Shown piece by piece: positions 47,073 through 61,635 of a DNA stretch of 64,000 nt. This DNA is from Dioscorea cayenensis subsp. rotundata. Its lineage: Eukaryota; Streptophyta; Magnoliopsida; Dioscoreales; Dioscoreaceae. The notes beneath the pieces are model-generated. The model was not told the DNA's origin. It made no database searches and saw only the letters and a program-made list of their open reading frames with translations. The number at the start of each line of letters is the position of its first letter. Positions within the stretch are counted from its first letter, which is position 1. The stretch lies in the NCBI RefSeq assembly GCF_009730915.1, contig NC_052474.1, positions 19,689,501-19,753,500 on the forward strand. The letters run 5' to 3'. The position numbers were made by a program, and so were the translations under genes.

Positions 47073-50000
47073 AGGTTGTCACTAAAGAAGAAGAAGAAGA
47101 AGAAGAAGAAGAAGGAGAAGGAGAAGAATCTGAGAAGAAGAATAAGACTGTTGTTGTTGGTGTTAAACTGGACACGCAGAGTAGGGAACTCTTAACTTGG
47201 GCCCTCTTCAACCTTGTTGTCTCTGGTGACCGTCTTATTGCCCTCCATGTTATTCTATCTTCCAATGGTGTGCCCCATTCTCTACCAAAGTTTTGATCTT
47301 TTCCATTAAACTCGGTTAAAGTTTTGATTTTTGGGTTTAATCCCTGTAGATGGACCTGGTTTTGATGCAAAAGTTCCCAACTTGCTCTCTCTGATGAAGG
47401 ATTTTGATGCCATGCTTGCTGTCTATGAAGGTTTCTGCAATTTGAAACAGGTTTCTTTTTAGTCTTTTTTTTGTTGGTCAATTGATTTTGAGCTGCATTT
47501 GTTGTTTTCTCCCTGAAATTTTTGAGTTTTGTAGATTGATTTGAAGCTGAAGATTTGTAGAGGGGCTTCAGTTCGGAAGGCTTTGGTTCAAGAGGCTCAA
47601 TGCTTTGGGGCTGCCAAACTTGTGATTGGGATTGCTAAGAATTCAAGAGGGATTGGGTGAGATTTTCATGAGTTTTTTTTTATTGGTTTTGGATTTTGAT
47701 TCTTGTGTTCGTTGTGTGATGTGATTATGTGCATTTAGGGCATCTTCATCATCTACATCAATTGCAAAGTATTGTGCAAAGAAAATGGCTTGTGATTGCT
47801 CAGTCTTGGCTGTTTGCTGTGGGAAAATCATCTTCCAAAAGCCAGCATTAGGTTTGTTCTTTGTTACTGTTCTTCTTTCCTTTTTGTAGTATTGCATGCT
47901 GTTTGTTGTTTTGAAGAATTGATATTGTGTTTAGATTGATGGTAAAAAGAGGAAATTAAAAACAAGATTTGTTAGTAAAAATTTTCTTTTATGTTTGATT
48001 AACCACAGAGATGAGCAAAACTGTAAGAATTAATGAGAAATCAAATCAGCACAAGCGCACTGATTCAGAATGCTCGTTTACAAGCAAAAGTGATGCGGAG
48101 ATCAACTCTAATGCTTTGTATTGGTCGTCTCACGGTTCGGAGTTTTTCGATAGTATGAGCCAGTCCAGTTGTGCCACTGTCGAGGTTGATGAGAATTCAT
48201 CGGTTTGCTCTCCTGAATCTGTGAGCAAAGAAGAACTACGACCCCGGTGGAAACTTGTTCGGAATGCAGTACTCAATGATAAGATAACTTCTTCAAAAGT
48301 TGGGCCTAAAAATAGCATGATTCGATGGGCAATGCGGCTGTCCAACCGATACTCTGCATGTTCTATACTTTACTCAGATCAGAAACACATTAAGTCGAAA
48401 ATTGACAACACGTCTGCTAGTGATAATGAGACCAGATCTGTAGTTTCGGTAGAAACTGATTCATCACATTCCTCTGATAAAATTGAAAATGTCATCTGTG
48501 AGCTACCAAAGGAGCTAGAGTCTCTCCAAGAGAAGTATTCATCAGTTTGCAGATTGTTTGACCTCAAAGAACTCACACAAATGACATCAAACTTCTCGCA
48601 GGGTTTGTTCTTAGTGTTGTGAATGTATTAAATTTTAATTTGTGATTAGTGTTTGATTTAGTTTTTGATTTTTCTTTTTCTCTCTGATGTGATAATCTTT
48701 GTAGAGAAGTTGATAGGGAAAGGGGGAAGTAGTCGAGTTTATAAGGGCTGTCTTCCGGATGGCAAAGAATTAGCAGTGAAGATCTTGAAGCCGTCTTCAG
48801 ATGCATTGAGAGCATTTGTTTCAGAGATTGAAATTATCACCACTTTGAATCATAAGCACATCATCTCCCTCTTCGGCTTTTGCTTCGAAAACAACAAGCT
48901 TATCTTGGTCTATGATTTCTTGTCAGGAGGTAGCTTAGAAGAAGTTCTTCACGGTAAACCATTTACTGTTCTTCATCAGTTATCTAATTGCATTTACAAT
49001 TACCGTTTCTCTCCATATGCTCAGTATACCATTATATATCGTTTTCTTTTCGACTATTAGGTGAGAAAGAGAAGAGTAATGCGCTGAGTTGGGTCAATAG
49101 ATATAAGGTGGCCATCGGTGTCGCTGAGGCACTTGATTATCTGCATTGTGGCAGCAATTCTCAGCCAGTGATCCATAGAGATGTAAAATCTTCGAACATC
49201 CTTTTCTCTGACGATTTTCAGCCTAAGGTCTGCATTTACTATTTAGCTCAACCAAAATGCTATAAAATCATGTTCGTCTTGTTTACTCTGAAATTTCTTG
49301 TTTGATTGTGTCAGCTTGCTGATTTTGGGCTTGCAAAGTGGGCGTTATCATCAGCACCAAATTTAACATGTAGTGATGTCGTAGGGACATTCGGGTTTGC
49401 TTCCTATCTGATGCACTCACGAAACATGTGAATCTATATGCCGTAATTTATAGATAGTATCTTTGTATTGCAGTTATTTGGCTCCGGAATATCTCATTTA
49501 TGGTAAGGTTGATGAGAAAATCGATGTCTATGCTTTCGGTGTTGTGCTTCTCGAGCTCCTATCGGGAAGGAAGCCAATCAGAACAGGATGTCCTAAGGGT
49601 GAGGAAAGTCTAGTAATGTGGGTAAGTGTTTTTCTGACAATCAATAAATTCAAGTTCAATCGATCAACTGGAATTCATCCTCATATAATGATGCTAGGCA
49701 AAGCGGGTCCTTAATGATCTTGATAAGGTGAAAGAGCTTGTTGATCCTCATTTGAGTGATGAATACGATATCGATCAAATGGAGAGAATGGCACTTGCTG
49801 CTTCACTCTGCATTCGTCGTGCTTCTCGATGTAGACCTCAAGTAGCAACTGTAAGATTTGTCTTGGTTTGCAGGAATTGGTTGTTTGGTACCGAGCAAAT
49901 TGTATGAGTGAAATGGTTCGTTTTCTTTGTTGTTATAGGTCTTGAAACTACTCCAAGGAGACGATGAAATTGTTAAATGGGCAAGATCAGAAGCAAAGTC

Positions 50001-50187
50001 TTCGGAAGAGATTGATGGGGTCGACAACGAAGAACATAAACAAGATTTTGACATCAAATCTCATCTTACTCTCGCATTGTTAGATGTCGATGATAATTCA
50101 CTGTCTACTAACAGCACAGAGCAGACTTTTTGGATGAGTACTTGCAAGAAAGGTGTAGTAGATCATCCAGCTTCGTCTAATCATTGA
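47069..50187 (+). CDS. Kinase with N-terminal universal-stress-protein (UspA-like) domain
   Basis: Eleven exons fit: 47069-47267, 47350-47450, 47535-47656, 47739-47851, 48009-48602, 48705-48953, 49061-49227, 49315-49394, 49474-49621, 49698-49850, 49939-50187 (2175 nt, 724 aa). After an acidic Glu run, residues 28-180 form the adenine-nucleotide alpha-hydrolase-like domain ([45 protein letters not shown]). A Ser-rich linker precedes the kinase domain: [19 protein letters not shown] (K402), [10 protein letters not shown] (D500), LADFGLAK (D518), [15 protein letters not shown]. No signal peptide or TM is present, so it is a cytoplasmic receptor-like kinase (RLCK VI-like). At1g21590 and At1g77280 have this architecture. 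Substrates are unknown; catalytic residues are complete. Confidence 0.93.
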
Positions 50188-50987
50188 ATGCATTGTTTGT
50201 TTCAGATTGAATCGCTTAATTGTTTGTACAGAGTGTTTTCTATGTTCATTTTGATTTAATCTCGGCCTGTTTGTTTGTAAGGTTAACCAGTTTTTTTTTA
50301 TCAGAATTTTGTCTACTGAACCTTTGTCAAGTGAAGGATGAGAAAAAGATTAAAAAAAAAAATATGATTAATGTATCATAATTTGAGGCACTGATGTCTG
50401 ATACAAGACATTTTCTGAAAACCTATCATAATACTCAAGTTTGAAATTTTTGCTCCAAATCATACAACTTCCATTAGCAACATGAATTTACCATAAGATT
50501 GCCAATATTTGGACAATTACTTCAAGTATAACTTTACCTTAAATCGAAGTGTGTTTAACTTTATTGAAAAGAAAAAAATAACTCTTTGTTATTACAAAAT
50601 ATTTATCATGGTATATCTACCTCCACTTGAGTTTTTCCATGATTTCCAATCCCTACTGAGCAATTCAATTGCACAAAACTTCATCTTGTGTTTCATTTTC
50701 TAAATTCCCTTCTCTTTCTTCACAACAATGCCAATGCTAAAGTAAGGATGAAGAGAAATGGCCATAAAAACCAAGGGAATGAATGTTAATCATAAAAAGT
50801 TTTGCCCAAATTCACATGGAGATCCATGCCAACAAGAAGTCTTTTTCATTTCATGTAACCAGTTACCAGTCTTTTTATACTAGGTTTATATGAAATCCAT
50901 AGTTAAGATCAAAAGAACACATTGTCAACAGACATGGTGAAGAGCCCAAAGAAACAAATCTTGGGTGCAGTTGGTGATGGACTGAAA
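50188..50987. other. Convergent 3' region between the USP-kinase and PC4 genes
   Basis: AT-rich sequence, presumably the two 3' UTRs. No gene seen. Confidence 0.6.
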
Positions 50988-53196
50988 CTAGGAATTCTCT
51001 TTCACAAGCTTGTCGATCTCATTGATGTGGTCACGCAAGATTTTCCACTTCACATTGAGAGAAGAACAGGTTAATCGAGAACATAAATGAAGAAATAGCT
51101 TGGTGAAAACAATGATAAATAACAAGAATACCTGATCCATTGGTAGTGAGATACCTGAAAGGAAAAAAGTATAATATAACGAATAAGTCTATATATAGAG
51201 TTGAATGTTTAAGAACAAAAACCTACTGGCCAAAGCCAAACAATGTAAAAAAATACAAATAAAAAAAAAATGACGAAATGAATTGTCTAATGATCTAAAA
51301 CAGAATGAACAAAGCAGCACATTTAATATCATTTAGTGATGACAATGAAAAGCTACTTCCCAGATGATTCAACGAGAGAAAAGAAAAACATGATAAAAGC
51401 TGAGATGGTTCTAAGGAATCAAGACAACAATGAATCCAGTAGCATTATACACATAAGAATCAGATCTCGCTTCTGTTTATTGATGATTTCAAGTATAAAG
51501 TACATGAACTTGTTAAAACAAAAGAACAATACTTCATATACCAAGCTGTGAAACACATAATAAATGCCTTTGTCCACACACAATTTTTTTTTTAAATATT
51601 CCATTGTGTTTGCATATACAAGGTTTAGAAGATATTCCCTCTAACATGACTTCTTAGAGGAATAAATAATCTTGGCAGCAATTATCTGAAAGATTATAAC
51701 TCAAGAGCAAATTCACAACATTGCTTTCCCATCTTCTTCACATCAATAAAGGCCTTTAACTTATAGACTCCTTTTCTTCCCCATCATTTCAGTTAATTTC
51801 TATGTTCATCCAAAATCAGTCCCTCCATATTACATTGCTTTTGACAGTAAAATAGTTAAAGTGAAGACTTGTCAACAAGTGCTTATTTTTGTCAATAATA
51901 TCATTGAGCAATCTTTTTGCAAACTGCCATTCCTACCAGAATTTCCTACACCTCTATCAAATTATTTGATCTTTCATTTGACAATCCTCCCCCCTCAAAT
52001 TCTTGTCATGACCTCACTTATTTCCACATTGATCCTCAATTGATTATCATACAGAATAAAGCCCTTGAATATAGGAATTCTTTCAAAATCATTAACAGTG
52101 ATCCAAGGTTATCACTATCATATAACTACCGGAACTAGAACCACTTCACTCAGTCTTGGTGTCATATGCTTCATATGCTGCAACTCTGAAATATCTAATT
52201 TGACAAATCAACCTAACGGCAATAAAACTTACCATCTTTGTATTCTTTCCATTATTTTATTCTGTTGCTTATAGGACTCGATGCTTAACCATTTTCATCG
52301 ACTATAAAAATTTCTCCTGATTGTTCGTTCATAGCACAACCGACAAACAGGTTATATACCTATCTTTACCTAGAATACCCTAATATTAATGAATATTAAG
52401 TATAACCCATCAACTATAAAAAGCTTCTCCTAATTGTTTATAGCACAACCAACAAACAGATTATATATCTATCTTTACCAAAATTACCTATCATCGATGA
52501 ATATAAGTATAACCAACAAACAAGCTACACTTTGGATGCCACCACTTGCAAGAGACTCAAACAAATTCAAACATTTTGACATGCATAGTAAAGATATAAC
52601 CATCCAAATTGCATCATTCAACCAAATTTTCGAATAAGACCAATTTTATAAATCTCAAAGCCTAATTCAAGCTCACCAGAGTTCAACTTGTAATTTGTAC
52701 ATTAAAAACCCTATTTTCCATAGCAAATAGAACAAGCATATAGTAGCAACTAAGCTCAGTAAAAATGCCACCATTTGAATCCTATATTCCCTATCCTCAA
52801 AATCAACAACATTGAAGCCAATTCAACAAGAAAAATCAAACTAAAACACTAAACCATAACCACAAAAATGATACCTTTCCTGCCGGGAAGGGTCTTCCCA
52901 TCCTTGACGTAGAACTCTCGGATGTCAACCACGACCCTGCCCTGCCAACTCCTCACCGAAACCCTTCGGTTCTTTCCAATCTACCATAAAAAAACCAATG
53001 AAAATCAAGAAAAAAAAATCAAATCAAATCAAATGGAAAACACCGAGAGGATCATCCAATCAACCTCGCCAACGACGATGCCATCGAAGTCGTCCTCGGA
53101 GTCCTTGGCCCTCTTCGACGCCGGCGCCATGTCGGAGTCCCCTCCCCATCCGCCGGCGCCCTCGCCGTCGCTTCGCTTCTTGCCCCTTCTCCACAT
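50988..53196 (-). CDS. KIWI: PC4/p15-like transcriptional coactivator (KIWI type)
   Basis: Four exons fit: 53196-53065, 52980-52875, 51154-51132, 51047-50988 (321 nt, 106 aa). The basic/acidic N-terminus (MWRRGKKRSDGEG, KRAKDSEDDFDGIVVGE) leads into the single-stranded-DNA-binding PC4 fold: IGKNRRVSVRSWQGRVVVDI, REFYVKDGKTLPGRKGISL, PMDQWKILRDHINEIDKLVK. Length and layout match Arabidopsis KIWI. PC4 proteins bind single-stranded DNA as dimers and act as RNA polymerase II coactivators in the nucleus. MWRRG was taken as start because family members begin with a short basic segment; an in-frame ATG at 53226 would add ten residues. The second intron is 1.7 kb and the third exon only 23 nt, which automatic predictors could miss. 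Confidence 0.95.
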
Positions 53197-54114
53197 CTCT
53201 TCGCTTTTGCGACTGAGAGCGTGCAAGGGATTTCGAATTCGGTTTTAAGGGTTTCCTGATTATTAATATTATAATAATTATTTGTAAATAACTTTAATTA
53301 ATTAAATTTTTTTCAGTTTTTATGGCTTTAAAAAAATGGGTAATTTTTAAACCCTAAATAAATATCAAGAAAATTAGTCCAATTATTTGTAATTAGTGAT
53401 TTGAGGGATATAAATTAACCCCTAGAATTATTGCTGGGAAAAAAATATGCAATGTATAAAAAATCTTTAAATAATCAAAATTTTAAATTTTCTTGTATGA
53501 TCATAAAATATATTTAAAAATTAGATGATGTGAATTAGTTAATGTTAGAACTTACAAGTAAGCAAATTTTTTTTTTGAACTTGATAGATGTTACAATTAT
53601 ATAAAATAATAATGTATAAAAAAATTAATTAACAATTTTAATTAAAAATAAAATTTATTATTATTATTATTATTGAAAATGGTGGATGGCTCCTTGCATA
53701 TTAATTTAAAAAACTAGTAATCTTGACTTGAAAAAAAAACTTACGGTGAAGGATAATAAAAACTCTGTTGTAACTATCAAATGTAGTCTTGTCCTGCGTA
53801 GTTTATATACCAATTTGAGTGAAATAACATATAATTTCGGACTCAACTATGTAATTAGAATCTTTCATTTTTTTTTAATGTTGCTTGGGGTGGATGATCC
53901 ACGACGATTGTTTTTTAGGTGTTATTGGTACTCTTTTGTAAATTAATTTTTTTTCTTCTTTTTTTACTTTTGTATCTGCTTTCTATTCACTTCTAATAGA
54001 TTGTGTGGGCTCTTCTTGTAATTCATTTTGTTTGTTTTGATTTTGATTTTATTTTATTTGCTACTCATCTCCTCCCAATTTTATTTGATGTAATTGGTTG
54101 TTTTATTATTGTTG

Positions 54115-54310
54115 TTATTTATTTATTTATTTAATTGATAAATGTGATAAGCATATATTAGTCAAGAGGCATCCACATAATCAGGAATGAACTTCCAGTC
54201 ATGTGCCTTCACCAGATGACACTGGTGTGGGAGTCAAACTCTCATGTTACATGCAGGGATTTGTTACTATCACTGTATCTAATGAGTTTCAAATTTTGGC
54301 AATGAATGTT
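54115..54310 (-). mobile_element. Candidate tRNA-derived SINE
   Basis: Read on the minus strand: an A-box-like TTAGATACAGTGATAG (about 54283-54268), then a perfect B-box GTTTGACTC (54239-54231) about 35 bases on, a body with a hairpin (CACCAGTGTCATCTGGTG), and an (AAAT)n-type tail at 54132-54117. This is the order of a plant tRNA-derived SINE. No target duplication was established. Confidence 0.5.
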
Positions 54311-54560
54311 TTATGCTAATATCTTTCACAGTGGAGCCAACATTAGCTATGAATTGATTGTTTATAATTACTCTCGAGCCTCACAATAAAGTTATTATTT
54401 ATTTATTTATTTTTAAAAAAAGATTTTCATTTTATTTTTTTAATTCTTGATTTGAAGAATTATCAATCTTTTATGCTTGTCTGACATGTAGCTCCTTTAA
54501 AAAAATAAGAAAAAAAATTAAAAATCATTTATCTTAAATGATAATAAGAGATTTTGTCAC

Positions 54561-54690
54561 CATCGTCAATGGCCTAGTAATTAAAGTATTTAACTCCTAT
54601 ATAAAAGATTGAGAATTTAAAATCTTTTCAAAAAGATGTGCATTGGTGGTGGCTTGTTCATGTTTGAAAAATAATAATAACAATAATAAA
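54561..54690 (+). mobile_element. Candidate SINE remnant
   Basis: A-box-like TGGCCTAGTAATTAAAG, a poor B-box (GAGAATTTAAAATC) about 50 bases on, and an AATAATAATAACAATAAT tail. Its layout is similar to that at 62190-62412 but more decayed. Confidence 0.35.
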
Positions 54691-55545
54691 GGTTTCTACT
54701 AACCTTCATTCTTCAATATTATGATTGTGTTTCTAAGCTTTAATGGACCTAGTTTAACTTTTACTGTGAGGAGCGTGATTGCTGATTTAGTAAGGAAACA
54801 ATAAAATCAAAGTGTTTTTTTGTGCTTACTTTGAATAAGAGAAAAAGAAAAAAAGAAAAAAAGACATTCAGACAGACAGCAAAGTGTGGGAGTCCAAGGT
54901 GCTTCTCATTGGACATAAACTAGTGAAAAATCAGAGCTTGGATCATTGAGTCTGGTTCATATCTTGGTGGGCTCTCACATTCACCCACTCTTTGATTGTA
55001 TATATATCAAAATTTATGGACAAACATATACTAGAGAAATAAAATATCAACTGTCATACTACGATAAGAAGGTCCTATGTATATACATTAAAAATAATGA
55101 AAAATAACATATGAATTAATATTTACATGATTTGATCTATGATCCAAAGTTTTAGAACTTTAATTAGTAAGGAGATTATTTAGGAATGGAATCATCCTTT
55201 GAACATTCTTTATACTACCTTTATTTAGAATCCCAAATAGAGATTAGAGATTGAAGATTATTGAAAACGAAATAAAAAGAAAGAATAGGCTATCAAGTAA
55301 CATATGTGCTAACATATACATGATTTGTTAGGAGTCTTATCTCCTATGTTTATAAGAAAAGATGAGTCAAAAGATACTTTAATAAAGTAGATGATATTAT
55401 AGATTTGTTCTAATCCAACTTTTAGCTACAATGACACTTATATATAAATTAAACATTTTGATTTGCTTTCTTTCTTATCATTGTACATTTTCTTATTCTA
55501 TTATCTCCATTAGTTAATAAATTTTTTAGTCAAATTCCCTCATAG

Positions 55546-58274
55546 TGTAATACCCTGAACCTGTGATTAACTGTTGGAAAATATATTCAGGGTATTACTA
55601 CAGTTGTAGTAAGAATTTTCTACAGAGTAATCTTGTTGAGAAACCCCAAGTGGAAATAACAAGGACCTAAGTGTAAAAGTTTATAAAAGATTTTGGGTTA
55701 AAGAATAATAGAAAAAGGATTGATATGAAATGTTTCTGAAAACCAAGGGCTGAAAGGTAAGATGGAAGGGATCTTTTTGAAATGTTGTACTATAATCCAA
55801 GGACCATTGGATAATTTAAAAGGATCTTTTGAGAATACTATTTTGTAATTCAGGGACCATTCATGAGTTTTTCAGGGACTGTTTTGTAAGGAATTATGTT
55901 TTGAGGGACTAAATGTAAATTTCGGCTGAAAGTTAAATTTGGAGAACAATCTAGAGCTTGAGTGTTGTTAAATGCTTACTCACCAGTTTTCTTCTGATAA
56001 CCCGAGAGTTAAAAATGAAGAAATGGGAAGAAATTTGAGGTTTTAAGGAGAGGGACTTGGAGATCGTCGGGAGGGAGGCTCATGGGAGGGATGACAGACT
56101 GGTAAGAAGCTTCCTTGTATTGTTTTTGGCAAGTGTATGCGTGTATGTATAAATATGTATTTTTGGTTGGATTGGATGAAAATGATTATGGATTTGAATG
56201 TGTATTGATGAGGATGAGAAAGTAATTGTTGTGAAATAATTTTTGTGTTGAAAAACCTTGTATTTGTGATGAAATTGCTTGGATTGGTGGAGTTTCTTGC
56301 CGGATTTACTGTAGCATTACTGTAGCACCGAGATTAGGGTTTGGTTTGGTTAATTAAGTTGATGATGATGATGATTAAGGTGTTAATGATGATGGTTAGA
56401 TTGGAATTGGTTGAGTTAGCCAAGTTGATTTGGTTGGATCAAACCAAGTTGAAATTGAGTTGGTTGAGTTGAATTGATTTGGTTGAGTTGGGGCGAGTCA
56501 AATCAAGTTGAGATGAGTTTGGGTTTGGTTCAGTGATTTGGGCTAGGGTTTTGGGCTGAACCAAGTTGGTTCAATGGATTTTTTTGAATAAGAATTGAGT
56601 TGGTTCAAGCTGGTTCAGTGAAATTGAGTTTGGTTCAGTGCAATTAAGCTTGGTTCGATGGAATTAAGGTTGGTTGAGATTGATTCAGCGATGTTTACCC
56701 TAAATTGAGCTGGTTTAAATACAATTGAAAGCCAGTTGGATTATCACGAGTCGGATTTTAACCGATTGGGTGAGTGGGCCCAATAGAGAGTTGATTATTA
56801 TTTTTTTATATTTTTCTTTTTGAGTTTAAATATATTATTTATTTTTTTATTATATTATTACATTAGGGTGTTGTTCGGTCTTGGGAGGGAGTTCGAGGTC
56901 TAGCAAAGGAACCCAAGGACACGGAGTGAGTTGGTAGTGGCTATTATTTTTAAAAAAATTAATTAATTATTATTATTTTGAAATAAGCTGTTTAATGGAT
57001 AGTATTTTTGGAAATAATTATTTAAAGTATTTCATTTTATCATGTTTTAATTTGCGTATAAGGTTAAAAATATACGTATATTTACTTTGCCGTTGATGTT
57101 CCGACAATCGTATTGATACATCGGGTTCAGTATAATTATACGTGTTGTGAATAGTGAAAATACATGTATATGTGATTTAATTATTCAATTCATGTATTTA
57201 TTTTTTATGGTTATATATGCTTTGATTTGGAATGATTTGTGAAATCATGTGAGCATTTTAAAATGTTTTACCAACAATATTTGTGGAATTGGTTTTCATT
57301 CACGGAATAGGAATGGTATCGTGGATCTGGATTTTCTTGGTTTTATCTTGCATTATACTTTTGACATTGACTTTTTGTGGAAATGATGTTTATTTTCGTG
57401 ATGTGAATGCTTGTCACGGATAAGGATCCTATGATGTGATTTATCTGATTGTTTTATTCTTTGTATTTACATGTTGGTTTTGGATGGTGACGGTGAGGCG
57501 GACTCATCTGCGATAGTGGGTTCCCACGGGCGACCTTTAGAGGTGGCGTGGTGGACACGGGTGTTGAATTGTCGGATCGGTGGGAGGCGTAGAGCCACGA
57601 TTGGATGATACATCGGGATCCCGGAGTCACCACAGGGGCCGAGTGGGCCAGCGTCGAGGTTATGAAGACCTTGGCGGCTCCCAGACCCTAGTCGCGAGCC
57701 GGCTAAGTCGGGGAGAGTTTTCGGGGCTATGGATTTGAGAATGGTTTTATATTATCGAGTTATTTTTGACATTGATTTATGATGAATTTATGTTTCAAAA
57801 GTTCTTTAAAAAAATGTATTTTTGCTAGAATTCTATTATTTTTGGAAAAAGTTGGAAAAATTATTTAAGCGAGTTGGTATTTATATACTTTTATATACAC
57901 TATATTTAAGTATTTGGAATTATTAAGCCACTACATGAGCCAGTGAATGTCTTTGTAGGCTGCGGGAGGCGAGGAACCTAGATTACTGATCGGGTTTAGA
58001 GCGAGTCGAGGGGTTCGATCCAGGGACTGCGATGGGTCCCTCATTTCTTTCTTTCTTGTTATTGGTGTCATGACCTTATAGCGGTTGTACCCTGCAAAAT
58101 TAGAGTAATTATATTTATTGTATTTATGTATTTGAACACTGTCTTGGTGAAAAATTGTAAAGTGTGATTTGTAGAGTACGCTTTTTGTTTTAAAAGCAGT
58201 GTCGGGTTCAGGTTAAAAGGGAATTTTTAAGCGATGGGTGCTACATTCTACCCGGTAGAAGGGTGGGTGTGACA
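55546..58274. mobile_element. Solo LTR of a Ty3/gypsy-type retrotransposon
   Basis: 2729 bp from TGTAATACCC to GGGTGTGACA, with the TGT...ACA ends of an LTR and a perfect 5-bp target duplication, catag, at 55541-55545 and 58275-58279. It has no primer site, polypurine tract or coding domains: the rest of the element was lost by LTR-LTR recombination. The start TGTAATACCC and end GGGTGTGACA resemble large plant gypsy (Tekay/Del-like) LTRs, which is a family-level guess. Internal features are a region rich in TTGGTTCA/GAGTTGGTT (56400-56720), a short (GAT)n, and a GC-rich patch at 57490-57720. Orientation cannot be set without an internal region. Confidence 0.9.
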
Positions 58275-58302
58275 CATAGTACATGTGCTTGTTACGTTTG
58301 TA

Positions 58303-58303
58303 A

Positions 58304-58348
<45 letters not shown>

Positions 58349-58349
58349 C
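58303..58349. repeat. (AAT)n microsatellite
   Basis: About 15 uninterrupted AAT units next to the solo LTR. Confidence 0.95.
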
Positions 58350-59204
58350 AAATTTTCTTATCTCCACCCCAACTAATCTACATAAACATATTTAATTATT
58401 TATAACAATCAACTTGTTTCATCGACTTAAATTAGTTTAAATGTCATAGCAATATTAATACCCCTAATATGCACATATATATATATATATATATAATATT
58501 TAAAAACATATAAATAAGAAAAATGTAATAGCAAGTCCTTCCAAACTCTTTTAATATTTAAAAAAATATATTTCCTCACCCTATCGCTAATCTTGTTAGA
58601 ACTATTTTCAGCATTTTATTAAAATATTAAAAACTCAAATATCTAATAAGGGAAAAAACAAAGGTTAAACAGTAAATAAAAAGTCAAATAGACTATATCA
58701 TCCCAATAAAAATATATAATGAAGTTCCAGTAATTGTATCTATGACAAAACATATAGCAAAATTATATGAATATAAGGCAAGCACAAAAATAGAAAAGTT
58801 TTATCAAAGCAAAGGTAGGGTGGATAGAGAAGGAGGTGTCCCTTCAAATGTCCCACATAAAGAAGGCTTTTGGCATGGATTTTAATCATACTTTGTTTTC
58901 TAATTGCTCCCCTCATGAGAGTACCACTCCATTAGTCTCCATGGTCCATTTTCACTTGTCCCATTTAAAGTAGACACCAAATGGTGGATGCACACACACG
59001 CACATATCCATCCACACCATATGCATCCAATTCCAACCTACTTTTTTCTCTTTCTCTATTTCCCAAAAAAAATTATAGCCCTATTTTCCCTTCAATTTTG
59101 ATTCTTTGTTTTAATATTAAAATTAATATTATTGTCAATAATTCGTAAATATATTAATATTAGATCTTTGCATAGAATGTTATGCCCTTTTAAAAAAGAC
59201 TAGT

Positions 59205-59475
59205 TTGTGTACATGTTTGTAGTGTTTGTGTACATGTTTCTCATATATGCTTGATGTGTCAGTTGAGTTATTCACATTTGTCAATATATATGCACATATA
59301 TTGTAGGGTGTTTACGTACACGCTTCTCATATATGTCCAATGTGTCCGTTGACTTGTTAACATTTATCAATATATATGCACAGATATTATAAGGTGTTTG
59401 TGTACACACTTTTCATGTATGCCCAACATGTCAGCTGATTTGTTGACATTTGTCTATATATATATATATATCTAT
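59205..59475. repeat. Imperfect tandem repeat, about three ~110-bp units
   Basis: Each unit has TGTGTACATG(C/T)TT-like, CATATATGC(C/T), TGTC(A/C)GTTGA and CATTTGTCAATATATATGCAC segments in the same order (near 59210, 59300 and 59395). Confidence 0.65.
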
Positions 59476-60098
59476 ATTAATCCTTAATTATTTTATATAT
59501 ATTTGTTTTTTTAGGCCATATCTACCGGGCAATATATTTTAAGTAGACTTATTTCTTTTTTACTTGAATTTATATCGGACAATATTGGCCAAAATTCATG
59601 ACGAATAACATATTAAATTTCAAAAACATTTTGTGATTTAAAAAAAAAAGCCCAAGCAATAAAATATAAAAAATTCTCCCAACATATTACATATACCTTA
59701 TTTATTCGATTCCAATCTAAAAGAAAAAAAAGTCAAAACAATAAATTTTTATAATTTATGAGTCAACGACAGATAGAAAAAAACAAAATGAAGAAAAATA
59801 ACTGAAACTTCCGTGATCACCGGCAGACTCAAAATTGAAAAACACAAATATTATCAAGCACTCATATCTCAAGATTCTCAACCCAGATACTAAAAATATT
59901 TTCATATTATATATATATATATATATAGAGAGAGAGTGAAAGGATGATACATACAAAAGCAAGGATTGATCACACTCCTTCCAAACATAAAGCCAATAAC
60001 AATACTATAACAGTAACAGACCAAACTCTAGAGTCCAGACACAAATACACCATATAAAAAGTAACACCATAATAACCAAACCTTAGAGCTCTCAAGTT

Positions 60099-61165
<1,067 letters not shown>

Positions 61166-61256
61166 GTTTATAAAAAGTATAAAGCTTAAGGTAATATGAA
61201 AGCTAAAGCTGAAACTTGGAAATGGATGAGTGAACTCTTAAGGCCAAAGGTGGTCC

Positions 61257-61263
61257 TTATATA
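61257..61263 (-). promoter_or_regulatory. Probable TATA box of the ACC oxidase gene
   Basis: TATATAA on the minus strand, about 95 bases upstream of the start codon, leaving room for a 60-65-base leader. Confidence 0.7.
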
Positions 61264-61602
61264 GTCCTACAATTCCATGTTATTTGTAGGGAAGAAAATA
61301 AAAAAATTAAATATTTTTCAGGTGTAAACAAACCTAAAGTCCAAGGAAAGCATGGATGCCCATGAGGACCAATTATTTATTTATTTATTTATTTTATTAT
61401 TTATAATTTTTAGATAAGATAAATTTTCATGGTATATCACAAAGGTACGTCAATAATGTGATTCACAAGATCTTGTTCAACTTGACACAGCTAATGTTTG
61501 GTCCCCAAAAAATGTCACTTGGTTCATTATCACTGGTTGATGATCACCATTGTCCTTCCTATATTTTTTTTATTATAATTAAATCTAATTACATAAATAT
61601 CT

Positions 61603-61635
<33 letters not shown>

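Larger units (their letters stand above)
53197..55545. other. AT-rich spacer left of the solo LTR
   Basis: No gene seen. Includes a (TTA)n patch near 53659-53674 and the two SINE-like pieces listed separately. Confidence 0.65.
58275..60098. other. AT-rich spacer right of the solo LTR
   Basis: No gene seen. Starts with the LTR target duplication and a (AAT)n run (58303-58349). Around 59210-59470 three imperfect copies of a ~110-bp unit contain CACATATATTGTAGGGTGTTT, TTCTCATATATG and TTGACATTTGTC-like motifs. The last ~150 bases are probably ACC oxidase 3' UTR. Confidence 0.65.

Noticed and set aside
55546-58274. Long non-coding RNA gene or degraded gene at 55.5-58.3 kb
   Set aside because: TG...CA-type ends plus a perfect 5-bp duplication identify it as a solo LTR.
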